Shown here: piece by piece, positions 55,119 to 63,840 of the stretch | How positions within the stretch are numbered: position 1 is the first letter of the stretch | How the letters are laid out: every line of letters starts with the position of its first letter | NCBI RefSeq assembly: GCF_900129325.1 | Contig: NZ_FQUP01000001.1 | Location: 1,840,615-1,904,614 of the forward strand | Length of the DNA: 64,000 bases | From: Kaistia soli DSM 19436 | GTDB taxonomy: Bacteria > Pseudomonadota > Alphaproteobacteria > Rhizobiales > Kaistiaceae | Direction of reading: 5' to 3' | The notes under the pieces: generated by a model | What the model was told of the DNA's origin: nothing | Database searches by the model: none | Seen by the model: the letters and a program-made list of their open reading frames with translations, nothing else | Made by a program: the position numbers and the translations under genes

Positions 55119-55948
55119 GCGCCTGTCGGGTAAGGCGGGCAGGTATAGCCCCGCGGGGAGAGGGTGAAGATTTCGCATCCGGTCTCGGTGACGCCGACCG
55201 TGTGCTCGAACTGCGCCGAGAGCGAGCGGTCGCGCGTCACGGCGGTCCAGCCATCGGACAGCACCTTCACATGCGGCCGGCCGAGATTGATCATCGGTTC
55301 GATCGTGAAGATCATTCCGGGGCGGAGCTCGATGCCTTCGCCGGGATTGCCGTAATGCAGGATGTTCGGCGAATCGTGGAACAGGCGGCCGACGCCGTGA
55401 CCGCAGAAATCGCGCACAACGCTGCAGCGCTCGCCCTCGGCGAAGGACTGGATCGCATAGCCGATATCGCCGGTCGTGGCGCCGGGCTTCACGGCGGCGA
55501 TGCCGCGCATCAGCGATTCATAGGTGACCTCGACCAGCCGCTCCGCCGCGCGCTTCACATTGCCGACCGGATACATGCGGCTCGAATCGCCGTACCAGCC
55601 GTCGAGAATGAAGGTGACGTCGACATTGACGATGTCGCCGTCGCGCAGCGGCTTGGCGTCGGGAATGCCATGGCAGACCACGTGATTGATCGAGGTGCAG
55701 GTCGACCGCGTATAGCCGCGATAGCCGAGAGTCGCGGGCAGGGCGCCATGGTCGGCGCCGAACTCGTAGACATAGCGGTCGATGACATCGGTCGGCACGC
55801 CCGGCCGCACGATGTTGGCGAGGCCGTCGAGGCAGGCGGCGGCGAGTTGTCCGGCGCGGTGCATGGCGTCGAACGCCTCGCGCCCGTAAAGGCGGATCTG
55901 GCCCGTGTTCTTCAACGGGGCGGCATCGGCATCGACATAGGTGACCAT
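55115..55948 (-). CDS. map: Methionine aminopeptidase, type I
   Basis: Removes the initiator methionine from nascent proteins. 277 residues from ATG 55948; upstream in-frame sequence to 56035 lacks family similarity. Substrate-site His in '[10 protein letters not shown]', metal-binding Asp in '[18 protein letters not shown]', His in '[18 protein letters not shown]' and Glu in '[10 protein letters not shown]'. Its product is needed to expose the N-terminal Thr of Anbu, encoded elsewhere in this window. Confidence 0.96.
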   Translation of the reverse strand: MVTYVDADAAPLKNTGQIRLYGREAFDAMHRAGQLAAACLDGLANIVRPGVPTDVIDRYVYEFGADHGALPATLGYRGYTRSTCTSINHVVCHGIPDAKPLRDGDIVNVDVTFILDGWYGDSSRMYPVGNVKRAAERLVEVTYESLMRGIAAVKPGATTGDIGYAIQSFAEGERCSVVRDFCGHGVGRLFHDSPNILHYGNPGEGIELRPGMIFTIEPMINLGRPHVKVLSDGWTAVTRDRSLSAQFEHTVGVTETGCEIFTLSPRGYTCPPYPTGA

Positions 55949-56134
55949 GGAAACGCTCCCTCGTTCCGAAGCACAGCATTCCTCTGCTTCCGGAACAAGC
56001 CTGTTGCTGACGAGGATTGAAACGATCTGGCGCATCGGGCGGCGAGATACAAGGGTTTTGACGTCGCGGCGGCGTTGAGCGGCGCGCGCCGAGCGGCTAC
56101 ATCTCGGCGCTCACATCATCAGGAGACGGCGGAC

Positions 56135-56893
56135 ATGACGACAGGCAGCGAGACGGCGCACACAATCGTCACCGCGGCGATCCTGGTGATCGGCGACGAA
56201 ATTCTCTCAGGCCGGACCAAGGACAAGAATATCGGCTATATCGCCGAATACTGCACGGCGATCGGCATCGATGTGCGCGAAGTTCGCATCGTGCCGGATG
56301 TCGAGGACGAGATCATCACGGCGGTCCGGGCGCTTTCCGAACGCCACGATCACGTTTTCTCGACCGGCGGCATCGGGCCGACGCATGACGACATCACGGC
56401 CGACGCGATGGCCAAGGCGTTCGGCGTCACCATCGATCATGATCCGCGCGCCGTCGCGATCCTGACGACGCATTATGGCGAGGCCAACCTCAATGAAGCG
56501 CGGATGCGCATGGCCCGCATTCCCGCCGGCGCCGACCTCATCGACAATCCCGTCTCGAAGGCGCCGGGCTTCACCATCCGCAATGTGCATGTCATGGCAG
56601 GCGTGCCGGTGATCATGCAGGCGATGCTCGACGCGGTGACGGCAACGATTTCGACCGGCGCCAAGATGCTGTCGGCGACCGTTCCCGCTTCGATGGGCGA
56701 GGGGCGGATCGCCGCCGGCCTCGGCGCGCTTCAGAAGGACTTCCCGGACGTCTCGATCGGCAGCTATCCGAAGATGCTGGATGGCGGCTTCGCGACCGAC
56801 ATCGTCCTGCGCTCGCGCGACCAGTCCCGCCTCGACCTCGCGGTGCGAGCGGTCGAGGGGCTGATCGCCAGCCTGCTCGTTCAGCGGAGCTAG
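56135..56893 (+). CDS. CinA N-terminal-type (MoCF-biosynthesis domain) protein
   Basis: 252 residues from ATG 56135, preceded by AGGAGACGG. 'AAILVIGDEILSGRTKDKN' and 'VFSTGGIGPTHDDITADAMA' are the molybdopterin-binding (MoaB/Mog-like) signature of the CinA N-terminal domain; 'AGVPVIMQAMLDAV' follows. It lacks the C-terminal nicotinamide mononucleotide amidase domain of full CinA. May act as an ADP-ribose/CoA pyrophosphatase-like enzyme or a domain of unknown role. Its last four bases overlap the convergent membrane protein gene. Confidence 0.88.
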   Translation: MTTGSETAHTIVTAAILVIGDEILSGRTKDKNIGYIAEYCTAIGIDVREVRIVPDVEDEIITAVRALSERHDHVFSTGGIGPTHDDITADAMAKAFGVTIDHDPRAVAILTTHYGEANLNEARMRMARIPAGADLIDNPVSKAPGFTIRNVHVMAGVPVIMQAMLDAVTATISTGAKMLSATVPASMGEGRIAAGLGALQKDFPDVSIGSYPKMLDGGFATDIVLRSRDQSRLDLAVRAVEGLIASLLVQRS

Positions 56894-57657
56894 CGCTGCA
56901 GTTCTGTCAGGGCGTGGACGAAGGGCTCGGACGAGGCCTGGATCGGCCCGTCGAAAGGCCGGCCCATGTCGAGAACCATGTAGATCGCGCCGGCGAGCAG
57001 TCCGGAGGACAGGACGAAGCCGGTGACGACCAGCGCGTTTTTCGGCGCCCGGTAGCCGTAGCTTGCCATCGTCATGGCGAGCCAGACGATCAACGCGATC
57101 ATCAAGGGGCGCGGCACGGAGCCCTCGGTCCGGTCGATGAGGCTCCACCTTGCGCGCAGAAGCGTATCGACATCCGCCTTCGCCTGATCGCGCTCTGCGA
57201 TTATCTGGGGATCGGTCAACTTGAGCGCCGCGATCTTGTCGCGGATATCGTGGAGCGTCGCCTCGGCCGACTTGTTTTCGCTGGGCAGCGCCGGCCGTTC
57301 CACATCGCGCATCGCGACGACGGTCGAGACGTAGCCGAGAAGTTCGCCGCGCGCCGGCTGGGCGTCTGGGCCGAGATCGCGGAGCGAGCGATCGAGCAGG
57401 ATCAGATCCGTGGCATAGCTGCGGACAGCTTTCTCGACGTCGCTGAAATTACCGCTCGCCGAACTCACCAGCAGACCAAGCACGAGCGAGCTCAAGAGGC
57501 CGAAGATGTTGGCGATGATCCTGACGATATCGAGCGTCTTGTCGTCGAGATGATGGGCCGGCAGTCGTTCATAGGTGAAAAGGGCGCCCAGCGACGCGGC
57601 GCAAAGGCAGCCGAAGGTGATCAGCGCGATCGTCATCTCGTCGGTTAGCCCAAACAT
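56890..57657 (-). CDS. DUF4239-like four-helix membrane protein
   Basis: 255 residues from ATG 57657; the longer frame to 57795 is Cys-rich and unlike the family. Helices lie at about 10-28, 46-66, 188-206 and 216-237, with a polar helical region of about 120 residues between helix 2 and helix 3. 'FGLLSSLVLGLLVSSASGNF' with 'VRSYATDLILLDRSLRDLG' resembles DUF4239 proteins, which have a bestrophin-like layout. Function unknown; an ion channel role has been suggested for related folds but is not shown. Confidence 0.72.
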   Translation of the reverse strand: MFGLTDEMTIALITFGCLCAASLGALFTYERLPAHHLDDKTLDIVRIIANIFGLLSSLVLGLLVSSASGNFSDVEKAVRSYATDLILLDRSLRDLGPDAQPARGELLGYVSTVVAMRDVERPALPSENKSAEATLHDIRDKIAALKLTDPQIIAERDQAKADVDTLLRARWSLIDRTEGSVPRPLMIALIVWLAMTMASYGYRAPKNALVVTGFVLSSGLLAGAIYMVLDMGRPFDGPIQASSEPFVHALTELQR

Positions 57658-57830
57658 GCCGTGCACGCCTTTCGCTTGGGGCTCGAACGCTGTCGCCGCC
57701 ACGGCGCAAAGGGGGCATCGAAAAAGCCCGTGCGGCGGCCCTTTCCTGTGGAGCGTAACCTCTGGCAGATTGCAAGCAGGCGCATGGCATTCCATGGCTG
57801 GAGCTGAATAGAGGTGCGGGGATAAAAGCC

Positions 57831-58328
57831 ATGGCGGATGCGCGAAGCGACAAGGCCTTTCCGGTTTCGTGGGACCAGTTTCATCGCGACGCGCGCGCGC
57901 TGACCTGGCGCCTCTCCGGCGACAAGAAATGGGAGGCGATCGTCTGCGTCACCCGCGGCGGCCTTGTGCCGGCGGCGGTGGTGGCGCGCGAACTCGGCAT
58001 CCGCATCGTCGAGACGGTGTGCGTCGCCTCCTATCACGACTATCAGGAGCAGGGTTCGCTCAAGGTTCTGAAGCCGGTCAGCCAGGCGGTGATCGACCTG
58101 GCCGGCGGCGGAGGAGCCGGCATTCTGGTCATCGACGACCTGGTCGATACCGGCAAGACGGCGCGTCTCGTGCGCGAAATGCTGCCCAAGGCGCATTACG
58201 CGACGCTCTATGCGAAGCCGCTGGGGCGCCCCGAGGTCGACACGTTCATCACCGAAGTGTCACAGGATACGTGGATCTACTTCCCCTGGGATATGGGGCT
58301 GACCTTTCAACCGCCGATCGTCGGCTGA
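57831..58328 (+). CDS. gpt: Xanthine phosphoribosyltransferase
   Basis: 165 residues. PRPP-binding motif '[20 protein letters not shown]' (about 100-119) and the N-terminal '[19 protein letters not shown]' typical of Gpt. '[22 protein letters not shown]' is also conserved. Salvages xanthine and guanine to nucleotides, complementing the pur genes in this window. Followed 12 bases later by a small acidic protein gene. Confidence 0.94.
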   Translation: MADARSDKAFPVSWDQFHRDARALTWRLSGDKKWEAIVCVTRGGLVPAAVVARELGIRIVETVCVASYHDYQEQGSLKVLKPVSQAVIDLAGGGGAGILVIDDLVDTGKTARLVREMLPKAHYATLYAKPLGRPEVDTFITEVSQDTWIYFPWDMGLTFQPPIVG

Positions 58329-58340
58329 GGAGATGAAACG

Positions 58341-58661
58341 ATGACCGAGCCGACCGAAGACGCCGAGTTCGAGGCCTTCGCCGAGGAATATGAAGAGCAT
58401 CGCGGCGCGCTGTTCGAAATCATCTCGGACTATGCCGACGAGCAGGAACTGGATGACGGGCTGCTCGTGGCGCTTCTGCTCGATCTCGCCGTCACCGCGC
58501 GCATGATCGCTTATGCCGACACGGTCGAGAAGCCGTCGGCGTCTGGCCTGCGCCTTGAGCTCGACCGCTTCCTCAAGGATGCCGGCGATCACGTTCGCGA
58601 AGTGAAGAAGGGCGCCGAGGAGTTCATTGCCGATATCCGCAAGGAGAGCGAGCAGAACTGA
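58341..58661 (+). CDS. Small acidic helical protein, unknown
   Basis: 106 residues, strongly acidic, with an excellent RBS (GGAGATGAAACG-ATG). Predicted mostly alpha-helical ('EFEAFAEEYEEHRGALFEII' and a Leu-rich middle 'DDGLLVALLLDLAVTARMIA'). No cysteines or membrane helices strong enough to call a transmembrane protein. Translationally close to gpt and probably co-transcribed. I do not recognise the family. Confidence 0.7.
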   Translation: MTEPTEDAEFEAFAEEYEEHRGALFEIISDYADEQELDDGLLVALLLDLAVTARMIAYADTVEKPSASGLRLELDRFLKDAGDHVREVKKGAEEFIADIRKESEQN

Positions 58662-58677
58662 CCGGCGCCTTCCAGCG

Positions 58678-59418
58678 TCAGACGGTCTCCGCCACCGCCT
58701 CGAACGCGTGGCGGGGACCGCTCACGGTGAGGCCGATCAGCTGGCCGGCTTCGTCGGTGGCGCTGAGGGCGATACCGTCGCCCATCGGTGCACGATTCCA
58801 GGCTGCGACCGCACGTGCCGCGAGATGCAGGTGTACGTCCGCCTGGATGACATTCACATAGGAATGGCCGAACTTGATCGCTTCGAGCGCTCCAGTCCAG
58901 GACTGCTCGGCACCCGGCCGGCGCACGGCGAGTGTCACCCCCGCGCCGCTGGCGCTGGCCGCGACGAGCGGGACGCCGCCGATATCGCCTGAATCGACCG
59001 GAACCGTCGTGCGGGGCAGCGGCGGGACATAAGGCAGCGGCGCGCGTGCAAACGCTGCCAGCGCTGCGTTGAATTTCTCGGGTCCTTCGAGCGCGGTGAC
59101 CTTGATCACCGAAACGCCGTCCGCATCGAGGAAATCGACATAGGTCAGCACGGTGTCATGCGGCGTTTCGCTGACATCGGCAACGATGCTCGCTATGACC
59201 GACGGATCGATGACGGTGCGGGCCTTCTCGTTCTCTGCAACGAGCAGTCCACCTTCCAGTTTCACGCCGTCGAAGACGCCGATCCGCTCGAGCAGTGCGC
59301 CCGGCGCGCGCACGCCGACCAGTGTGCGGCCCATGGCGCTGGCGCGCGCGAGGATGTCGAAGGGTTCGAGGGGAAGGGACTGCCGGTGGGAGATGGGCGT
59401 GGCGGTGGATTCGGTCAT
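58678..59418 (-). CDS. Hypothetical protein, weakly heme-utilisation (HemS)-like
   Basis: 246 residues, mixed alpha/beta, no signal peptide. 'TYVDFLDADGVSVIKVTALE' and the Trp-containing stretch 'ARAVAAWNRAPMGDG' faintly resemble repeats of HemS/HmuS/ChuX heme-handling proteins, but without a clear heme ligand series. No heme transport genes are nearby. I give no function. Convergent with the small acidic protein gene. Confidence 0.55.
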   Translation of the reverse strand: MTESTATPISHRQSLPLEPFDILARASAMGRTLVGVRAPGALLERIGVFDGVKLEGGLLVAENEKARTVIDPSVIASIVADVSETPHDTVLTYVDFLDADGVSVIKVTALEGPEKFNAALAAFARAPLPYVPPLPRTTVPVDSGDIGGVPLVAASASGAGVTLAVRRPGAEQSWTGALEAIKFGHSYVNVIQADVHLHLAARAVAAWNRAPMGDGIALSATDEAGQLIGLTVSGPRHAFEAVAETV

Positions 59419-59610
59419 GGCAAGCGGATTCCTGGCGGCTCGGTTCCAGAGGTCTCAAAGGTGAGCGAGCCGTCGTGGTGCCACGATTCACTTCACGGTT
59501 CTTCCTAACAGCCGCGAACGGCAATGGAAGTCGAAATTTGTGATCGGAATCCCTTTCGAGGCCTCGCCGCTCTATCGCGCCGCCACGCAAAATGACAGAA
59601 CTCCGCCAGT

Positions 59611-59695
59611 GCGGGCGTGGCGAAACTGGTAGACGCAAGGGACTTAAAATCCCTCGGCCTCGGTCATGCGGGTTCGATCCCCGCCGCCCGCACCA
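59611..59695 (+). tRNA. tRNA-Leu (anticodon UAA)
   Basis: 85 bases with a perfect acceptor stem (GCGGGCG with CGCCCGC), long variable arm of a class II tRNA ('CGGCCTCGGTCATGCGGG' region), T-loop GTTCGATCC and encoded CCA. The anticodon stem AGGGA/TCCCT frames loop CTTAAAA with anticodon TAA at 59645-59647. It reads UUA and possibly UUG. Confidence 0.97.
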
Positions 59696-59807
59696 ACTGT
59701 CCTGCCTACTGAATTCGCCCTTGAGCGCCAAACGCCGGTTATCGCAGGCCTGGCTTTTGGTTCCATGACCGGCGTCATATATAATGCGGGAGGCAAGGAG
59801 GCCCCTG

Positions 59808-60419
59808 ATGGCGCGTGCGTCGAAGAAGGATGCCGAACGGCATCGGCAGGAAATCGTAGCGGCATCGGCGCGGCTGTTTCGCGAGCGCGGGATTGGCGGT
59901 GTCAGCGTGCCCGAGCTGATGGCGGCGGCCGGACTGACGCATGGCGGCTTCTACGGCCATTTCCCATCCAAGAGTGCCTTGGCGGCCGAGGCGATTGCGG
60001 AAGCGTCACGCGAGATAGGGTCGGCCCTTGCCGCGACCGTGGACGCGCATCGCGACGACCGCCAGGCGGCGTTCGCTGCATTGGTTGCCACCTACATGTC
60101 GCCGCATCATCGAGACGATCCGGGCGAGGGATGCCCTGTCTCTGCGTTGATCGACTATGCGCGCGATGGCTGCGGGACGGAACTCGGCACCGCCTATCAC
60201 GACAGTGTCGAGACGATGATTGCGGCCGTCCAGAATGTGCTGCCCGAGGGCTCTGGACGAGAGGACGCGCTGGCGATCCTGGCCACCATGGTGGGCGGCC
60301 TGCTTTTGTCGCGCGCCTGCACCGGGACGCCGTTGTCGGACGAGTTCCTGATCGCCGTCAGGCGCAATCTTGGTGTTTCGGAAAAGCACGACGCCGCGGA
60401 GCGCGAAAAAATCCTGTAA
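59808..60419 (+). CDS. TetR-family transcriptional regulator
   Basis: 203 residues from ATG 59808, preceded by AAGGAGG. N-terminal helix-turn-helix 'GGVSVPELMAAAGLTHGGFYGHFPSKSALA' region fits TetR. The C-terminal half is helical with several Cys ('GEGCPVSAL', 'DGCGTEL', 'SRACTG'), typical of the TetR subgroup near AcrR/YcdC. Ninety-odd bases upstream of an SDR gene on the same strand; the 92-base gap holds palindromes that may be its operators. Confidence 0.92.
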   Translation: MARASKKDAERHRQEIVAASARLFRERGIGGVSVPELMAAAGLTHGGFYGHFPSKSALAAEAIAEASREIGSALAATVDAHRDDRQAAFAALVATYMSPHHRDDPGEGCPVSALIDYARDGCGTELGTAYHDSVETMIAAVQNVLPEGSGREDALAILATMVGGLLLSRACTGTPLSDEFLIAVRRNLGVSEKHDAAEREKIL

Positions 60420-60441
60420 GGCTCCTTGTAGCCTTTAGATG

Positions 60442-60459
60442 ATGATCATAATTTAAATT
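60442..60459 (+). promoter_or_regulatory. Adjacent palindromes upstream of the SDR gene
   Basis: ATGATCAT (60442-60449) directly abuts AATTTAAATT (60450-60459), an AT-rich island in GC-rich sequence, about 55 bases before the SDR start. Likely promoter and possible TetR operator. Confidence 0.45.
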
Positions 60460-60511
60460 GGACGGCAGCGGCGCCGAGAGTCGGCGGCCGTGTCGAACAA
60501 TGGAGATCATC

Positions 60512-61330
60512 ATGGCGGCAGGACATCAGGGGCGCGGCGTAGCGCTCGTCACGGGCGCATCATCGGGCATCGGCGCTGTCTATGCCGACCGTCTGGCAGA
60601 GCGGGGCTACGACCTTCTTCTCGTCGCGCGTGACAAGCGGCGTCTCGCAACGCTCGCCGCCGAAATCGGCGCGAAGACGGGGCGTCACGTCGATGTCCTC
60701 GCGGCTGACTTGACGTCGAAATCCGATCTTGCCGCGGTCGAAGCGCGACTGCGCTCGGACCCGTCCATTACCGTCCTCGTCAACAATGCCGGCATTGCCG
60801 GCGGTGGCCCGCTGGCTGCGGCGGATCCGGACGCCATGGAACGGATGATCGATCTTAACGTCGTTGCCCTGACACGGCTTGCGCTGGCCGCCGCGCCGGG
60901 CTTCGTGGCGCGCGGGGCGGGGACGATCGTGAATATTGGCTCGGTGGTGCCGCTCATCCCCGAGAGCTTCCCGGGAATCTACGGCTCGACCAAAGCCTAT
61001 GTGCTGCATTTCAGCCAGTCGCTGCACGCGGAGTTGAGCGGGCAGGGCGTCCGCGTTCAGGCAGTGCTGCCGGGGGCGACGGCAACCGAAATCTGGGAGC
61101 GCTCCGGCCTGTCGCTCGAGAGCCTGCCGCCCGAGATTGTCATGCCGACCGGCGCGATGGTCGATGCGGCGCTCGCGGGTCTCGACCAGGGCGAGATTGT
61201 CACCATCCCAGCTCTGCCCGATGCGGCGGATTGGCAGGCCTTCGAAGCCGCGCGGCTTGCGCTGGCACCCAATTTGTCGCGCCGCGAGTCCGCAAAGCGC
61301 CTTCAGGTCGCCACGCGCGCGGCGGCCTGA
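60512..61330 (+). CDS. Short-chain dehydrogenase/reductase
   Basis: 272 residues from ATG 60512 (GGAG seven bases upstream; ATG 60500 is in frame). Cofactor motif 'ALVTGASSGIGAVYADRLAE', 'LVNNAGIAGGGPL' and the catalytic 'GIYGSTKAYVLHFSQ' (Tyr-x-x-x-Lys). The DLLLVAR sequence after strand 2 suggests NADP preference. Resembles the DltE/YqjQ-like classical SDRs with broad substrates. Presumably regulated by the upstream TetR protein. Confidence 0.92.
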   Translation: MAAGHQGRGVALVTGASSGIGAVYADRLAERGYDLLLVARDKRRLATLAAEIGAKTGRHVDVLAADLTSKSDLAAVEARLRSDPSITVLVNNAGIAGGGPLAAADPDAMERMIDLNVVALTRLALAAAPGFVARGAGTIVNIGSVVPLIPESFPGIYGSTKAYVLHFSQSLHAELSGQGVRVQAVLPGATATEIWERSGLSLESLPPEIVMPTGAMVDAALAGLDQGEIVTIPALPDAADWQAFEAARLALAPNLSRRESAKRLQVATRAAA

Positions 61331-61344
61331 AGCGTCGGCATTCG

Positions 61345-62040
61345 CTAGAGGTCGACCGGGTCGTCGGGCTGCGCCTTGATCGCCGCGGCGGCCTTGGCAA
61401 GGATGTCGGCGATCCGGCGCTGCTCGTCCTCGGGCGCGCCGATCGCGGCGGCGATGGCCGCCTTCAGCATACGACGGGCGTCGTTGAGTTCAGGGACGAC
61501 GCCCTCGATGTCACGGTCGCGCGGCTGGCCGCGGCGATCGTCTTCCTCGCGATCGAACCAGGCGCGCGCCTCCGCGAGGCGGCGGCCGATGCGGGCGAGA
61601 TGATCCAGCACTGCATTGACGCCGGCGCGGTTGGCCGTGAGATGGGCGAGGCCGGCATCGGTAATCGAATAGACCTTCTTGTTGGTCTCGCTCACCGAGG
61701 AGACATGCCCGCCTTCCTCAAGAAAGGTGAGGGTGGGATAGATGACGCCGGGGCTCGGGCTGTAGCTGCCGCTGGTCAGCTCCTCGATCGCCTTGATGAT
61801 GTCGTAACCGTGCCGGGGCTGCTTCTCCAGCAGCGACAGCACGATCAGGCGAAGGTCGCCATCGGCGACCATGCGACCCATGCGGAAGCCGTCGCCGCCG
61901 CGCCCGCCCATCGGGCCGCGCCCGCCAAACGGTCCGCCATGACCGGGACCGCCCCGCCGCGACATGAAGCTCAGAACGCCCTCGAATCCGGCCGGGCGGC
62001 AGCCGTGGCCGTGACGGCCGTGATGATGAAAATGACCCAT
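61345..62040 (-). CDS. PadR-family transcriptional regulator with His/Gly-rich N-terminus
   Basis: 231 residues. Residues 1-55 are rich in His, Gly and Arg ('MGHFHHHGRHGHGC', then Gly/Pro/Met repeats) and could bind a metal such as nickel or zinc. A PadR winged-helix domain follows ('LRLIVLSLLEKQPRHGYDI', 'YSPSPGVIYPTLTFLEEGG') and then a helical C-terminal domain for dimerisation. Two copies of a 13-base repeat lie at its own promoter, pointing to autoregulation. Confidence 0.92.
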   Translation of the reverse strand: MGHFHHHGRHGHGCRPAGFEGVLSFMSRRGGPGHGGPFGGRGPMGGRGGDGFRMGRMVADGDLRLIVLSLLEKQPRHGYDIIKAIEELTSGSYSPSPGVIYPTLTFLEEGGHVSSVSETNKKVYSITDAGLAHLTANRAGVNAVLDHLARIGRRLAEARAWFDREEDDRRGQPRDRDIEGVVPELNDARRMLKAAIAAAIGAPEDEQRRIADILAKAAAAIKAQPDDPVDL

Positions 62041-62061
62041 AATGGGCTCCTCTTTCGTTTC

Positions 62062-62112
62062 GATATATCTTACGTACTAACGCAGAGGCCAATCGTCAAG
62101 ATATATCTTACG
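62062..62112 (-). promoter_or_regulatory. PadR gene promoter with two direct 13-base repeats
   Basis: GATATATCTTACG occurs at 62062-62074 and again at 62100-62112, 38 bases apart. Each includes the palindrome GATATATC. On the minus strand one copy abuts a -35-like TTGACG, 17 bases before TACGTA, and the other covers the -10 region. This fits a repressor operator. Confidence 0.7.
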
Positions 62113-62253
62113 AGCTATCGCATGCGCTGGCGCGTTAGTTAGCGGTCGCCTGCGTGACGATTGTCATAGTAAGTTGGCGGCCAACGGCGATGATCCGCCG
62201 CCGGCCGCGACCTGTTTTCTCGCGCCGGAGACGAACTCCATCCGAGGCCGACC

Positions 62254-63840
62254 ATGGACATGCCGACCGCGATACCAAGCCCAGCCACGGCGGCGATCCC
62301 GCTCGACGCACGGCACTGGAAGAAGACGCTGTTCGGAATGCTGCTCGATTCCCGGTCGCGCTTCGGCGGCAAGCGCACAGTCATCGAGGATACGCAACGC
62401 AAGCCGCTGACCTTTGACCGCGTCGTCATCGGCGCCATGGTGCTCGGCCGGGTCTTCGCCGCACGGACGAAGCCGGGCGAGCGGGTCGGCATCCTGCTGC
62501 CGAATGTCGCGACCGTCGCGCCGACCTTTTTCGGCCTGTCCGCCTTCGGCCGCGTTCCCGCGATGCTCAACTTCACGGCCGGTGCCAAGAACCTTGCTGT
62601 CGCGTGCAGGGCCGCGGAGATCCGTCTCGTGATCTCGTCGCGCCGCTTCATTGCCGAAGGCAAGCTCGAGGAGCTTGTCGAGGCGATCAGCAAGGACGTC
62701 ACGTTTCTCTGGCTCGAGGATGTTGGCAAGAAGGTGACCGGCTTCGACAAGTTCGTCGGGGTCGTCTCCTCCTGGTTCGCCCGCGCCATCCACGCGCGGA
62801 GCCGCGTCCGGCCGGATGACGTTGGCGTCGTGCTGTTCACGTCAGGTTCGGAAGGACTGCCGAAGGGCGTTGCGCTGACGCATGAGAACGTGCTCGCCAA
62901 TGTCGAGCAATTCTTGCGGACGCTCGCGCTGAGCCCAGACGATTCGCTGTTCAACCCGCTCCCGGTGTTCCATTCGTTCGGGATGACGGTCGGGCTCGTC
63001 GCACCATTCTCGATCGGAATGCGCGTTTTCTTCTACCCGACGCCGCTGCATTACAAGCAGATCCCGGCGCTCATCAAGGACAGCGGCTCGACCATCCTGA
63101 TCGGCACGGACACATTCGCGGCCGGCTGGGGGCGGCAGGCGGAGGATGACCAATTCAAGAGCTTGCGCCTCGTCGTGCTGGGCGCCGAGCGCATCAAGCC
63201 GCAGACACGCACCCTCTGGCGCGATCGCTTTGGTATCGAACTGTTCGAGGGCTATGGCGCGACGGAGGCCGCGCCCGTGATCGCCGCCAACACGCCGCTG
63301 TTCCACCGTGATGGCACCGTCGGACGGCTCTTGTCGGGCATGTCATATCGGCTTGAGCCCGTGCCCGGGCTCGACGAGGGCGGGCGACTTTGGATTCGCG
63401 GGCCCAACGTCATGCGCGGCTATATGCGCGAATCGGCTCCCGGCGTGCTGGAGGCGACTGACGACGGTTGGCACGACACGGGCGATATCGTCAGCGTCGA
63501 TGCCGAGGGCTACATCACGATCCTCGGCCGCGCGAAGCGCTTCGCCAAGCTCGGCGGCGAAATGATCTCGCTGGCCGCGGCGGAAGCCTATGTCGCGCAG
63601 GTCTGGCCCGACAACGCGCATGCCATGGTGGCGGTGCCGGATGATCGCAAGGGCGAGCAACTCGTCCTCGTCACCGACAGGCCGAGCCCGGATCGCGATG
63701 AACTCATTGCCGCGGCGCGCCTGCACGGCGTTGCCGAGATCATGCTGCCGCGACGCATCGTGAGCGTCGAGGCGCTGCCGATGCTCGGCACAGGCAAGAC
63801 AGACTATCCCGCCATCACCGCGCTGGCGAAGATGCGCTGA
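62254..63840 (+). CDS. Acyl-AMP ligase, Aas C-terminal-domain-like (acyl-ACP synthetase)
   Basis: 528 residues of the adenylate-forming superfamily. AMP-binding core 'LFTSGSEGLPKGVALTHENV' (near 198), 'FEGYGATEAAPVIAANTP' and 'DTGDIVSVDAEGYITILGRAKR' are the three main motifs. The sequence 'NPLPVFHSFGMTVGLVAPF' and overall layout match the synthetase half of Aas, which activates fatty acids for lysophospholipid reacylation; the acyltransferase half is absent, so it may work alone on acyl-ACP. Its 3' end overlaps the convergent EAL gene by 37 bases. Confidence 0.85.
   Translation: MDMPTAIPSPATAAIPLDARHWKKTLFGMLLDSRSRFGGKRTVIEDTQRKPLTFDRVVIGAMVLGRVFAARTKPGERVGILLPNVATVAPTFFGLSAFGRVPAMLNFTAGAKNLAVACRAAEIRLVISSRRFIAEGKLEELVEAISKDVTFLWLEDVGKKVTGFDKFVGVVSSWFARAIHARSRVRPDDVGVVLFTSGSEGLPKGVALTHENVLANVEQFLRTLALSPDDSLFNPLPVFHSFGMTVGLVAPFSIGMRVFFYPTPLHYKQIPALIKDSGSTILIGTDTFAAGWGRQAEDDQFKSLRLVVLGAERIKPQTRTLWRDRFGIELFEGYGATEAAPVIAANTPLFHRDGTVGRLLSGMSYRLEPVPGLDEGGRLWIRGPNVMRGYMRESAPGVLEATDDGWHDTGDIVSVDAEGYITILGRAKRFAKLGGEMISLAAAEAYVAQVWPDNAHAMVAVPDDRKGEQLVLVTDRPSPDRDELIAAARLHGVAEIMLPRRIVSVEALPMLGTGKTDYPAITALAKMR

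Noticed and set aside
59611-59695. tRNA-Leu as an integration site for a genomic island
   Set aside because: No integrase, no repeated tRNA 3' end and no clear change in gene style downstream.
62062-62112. CRISPR-like repeat pair
   Set aside because: Only two short repeats with a promoter-like arrangement; explained better as an operator.
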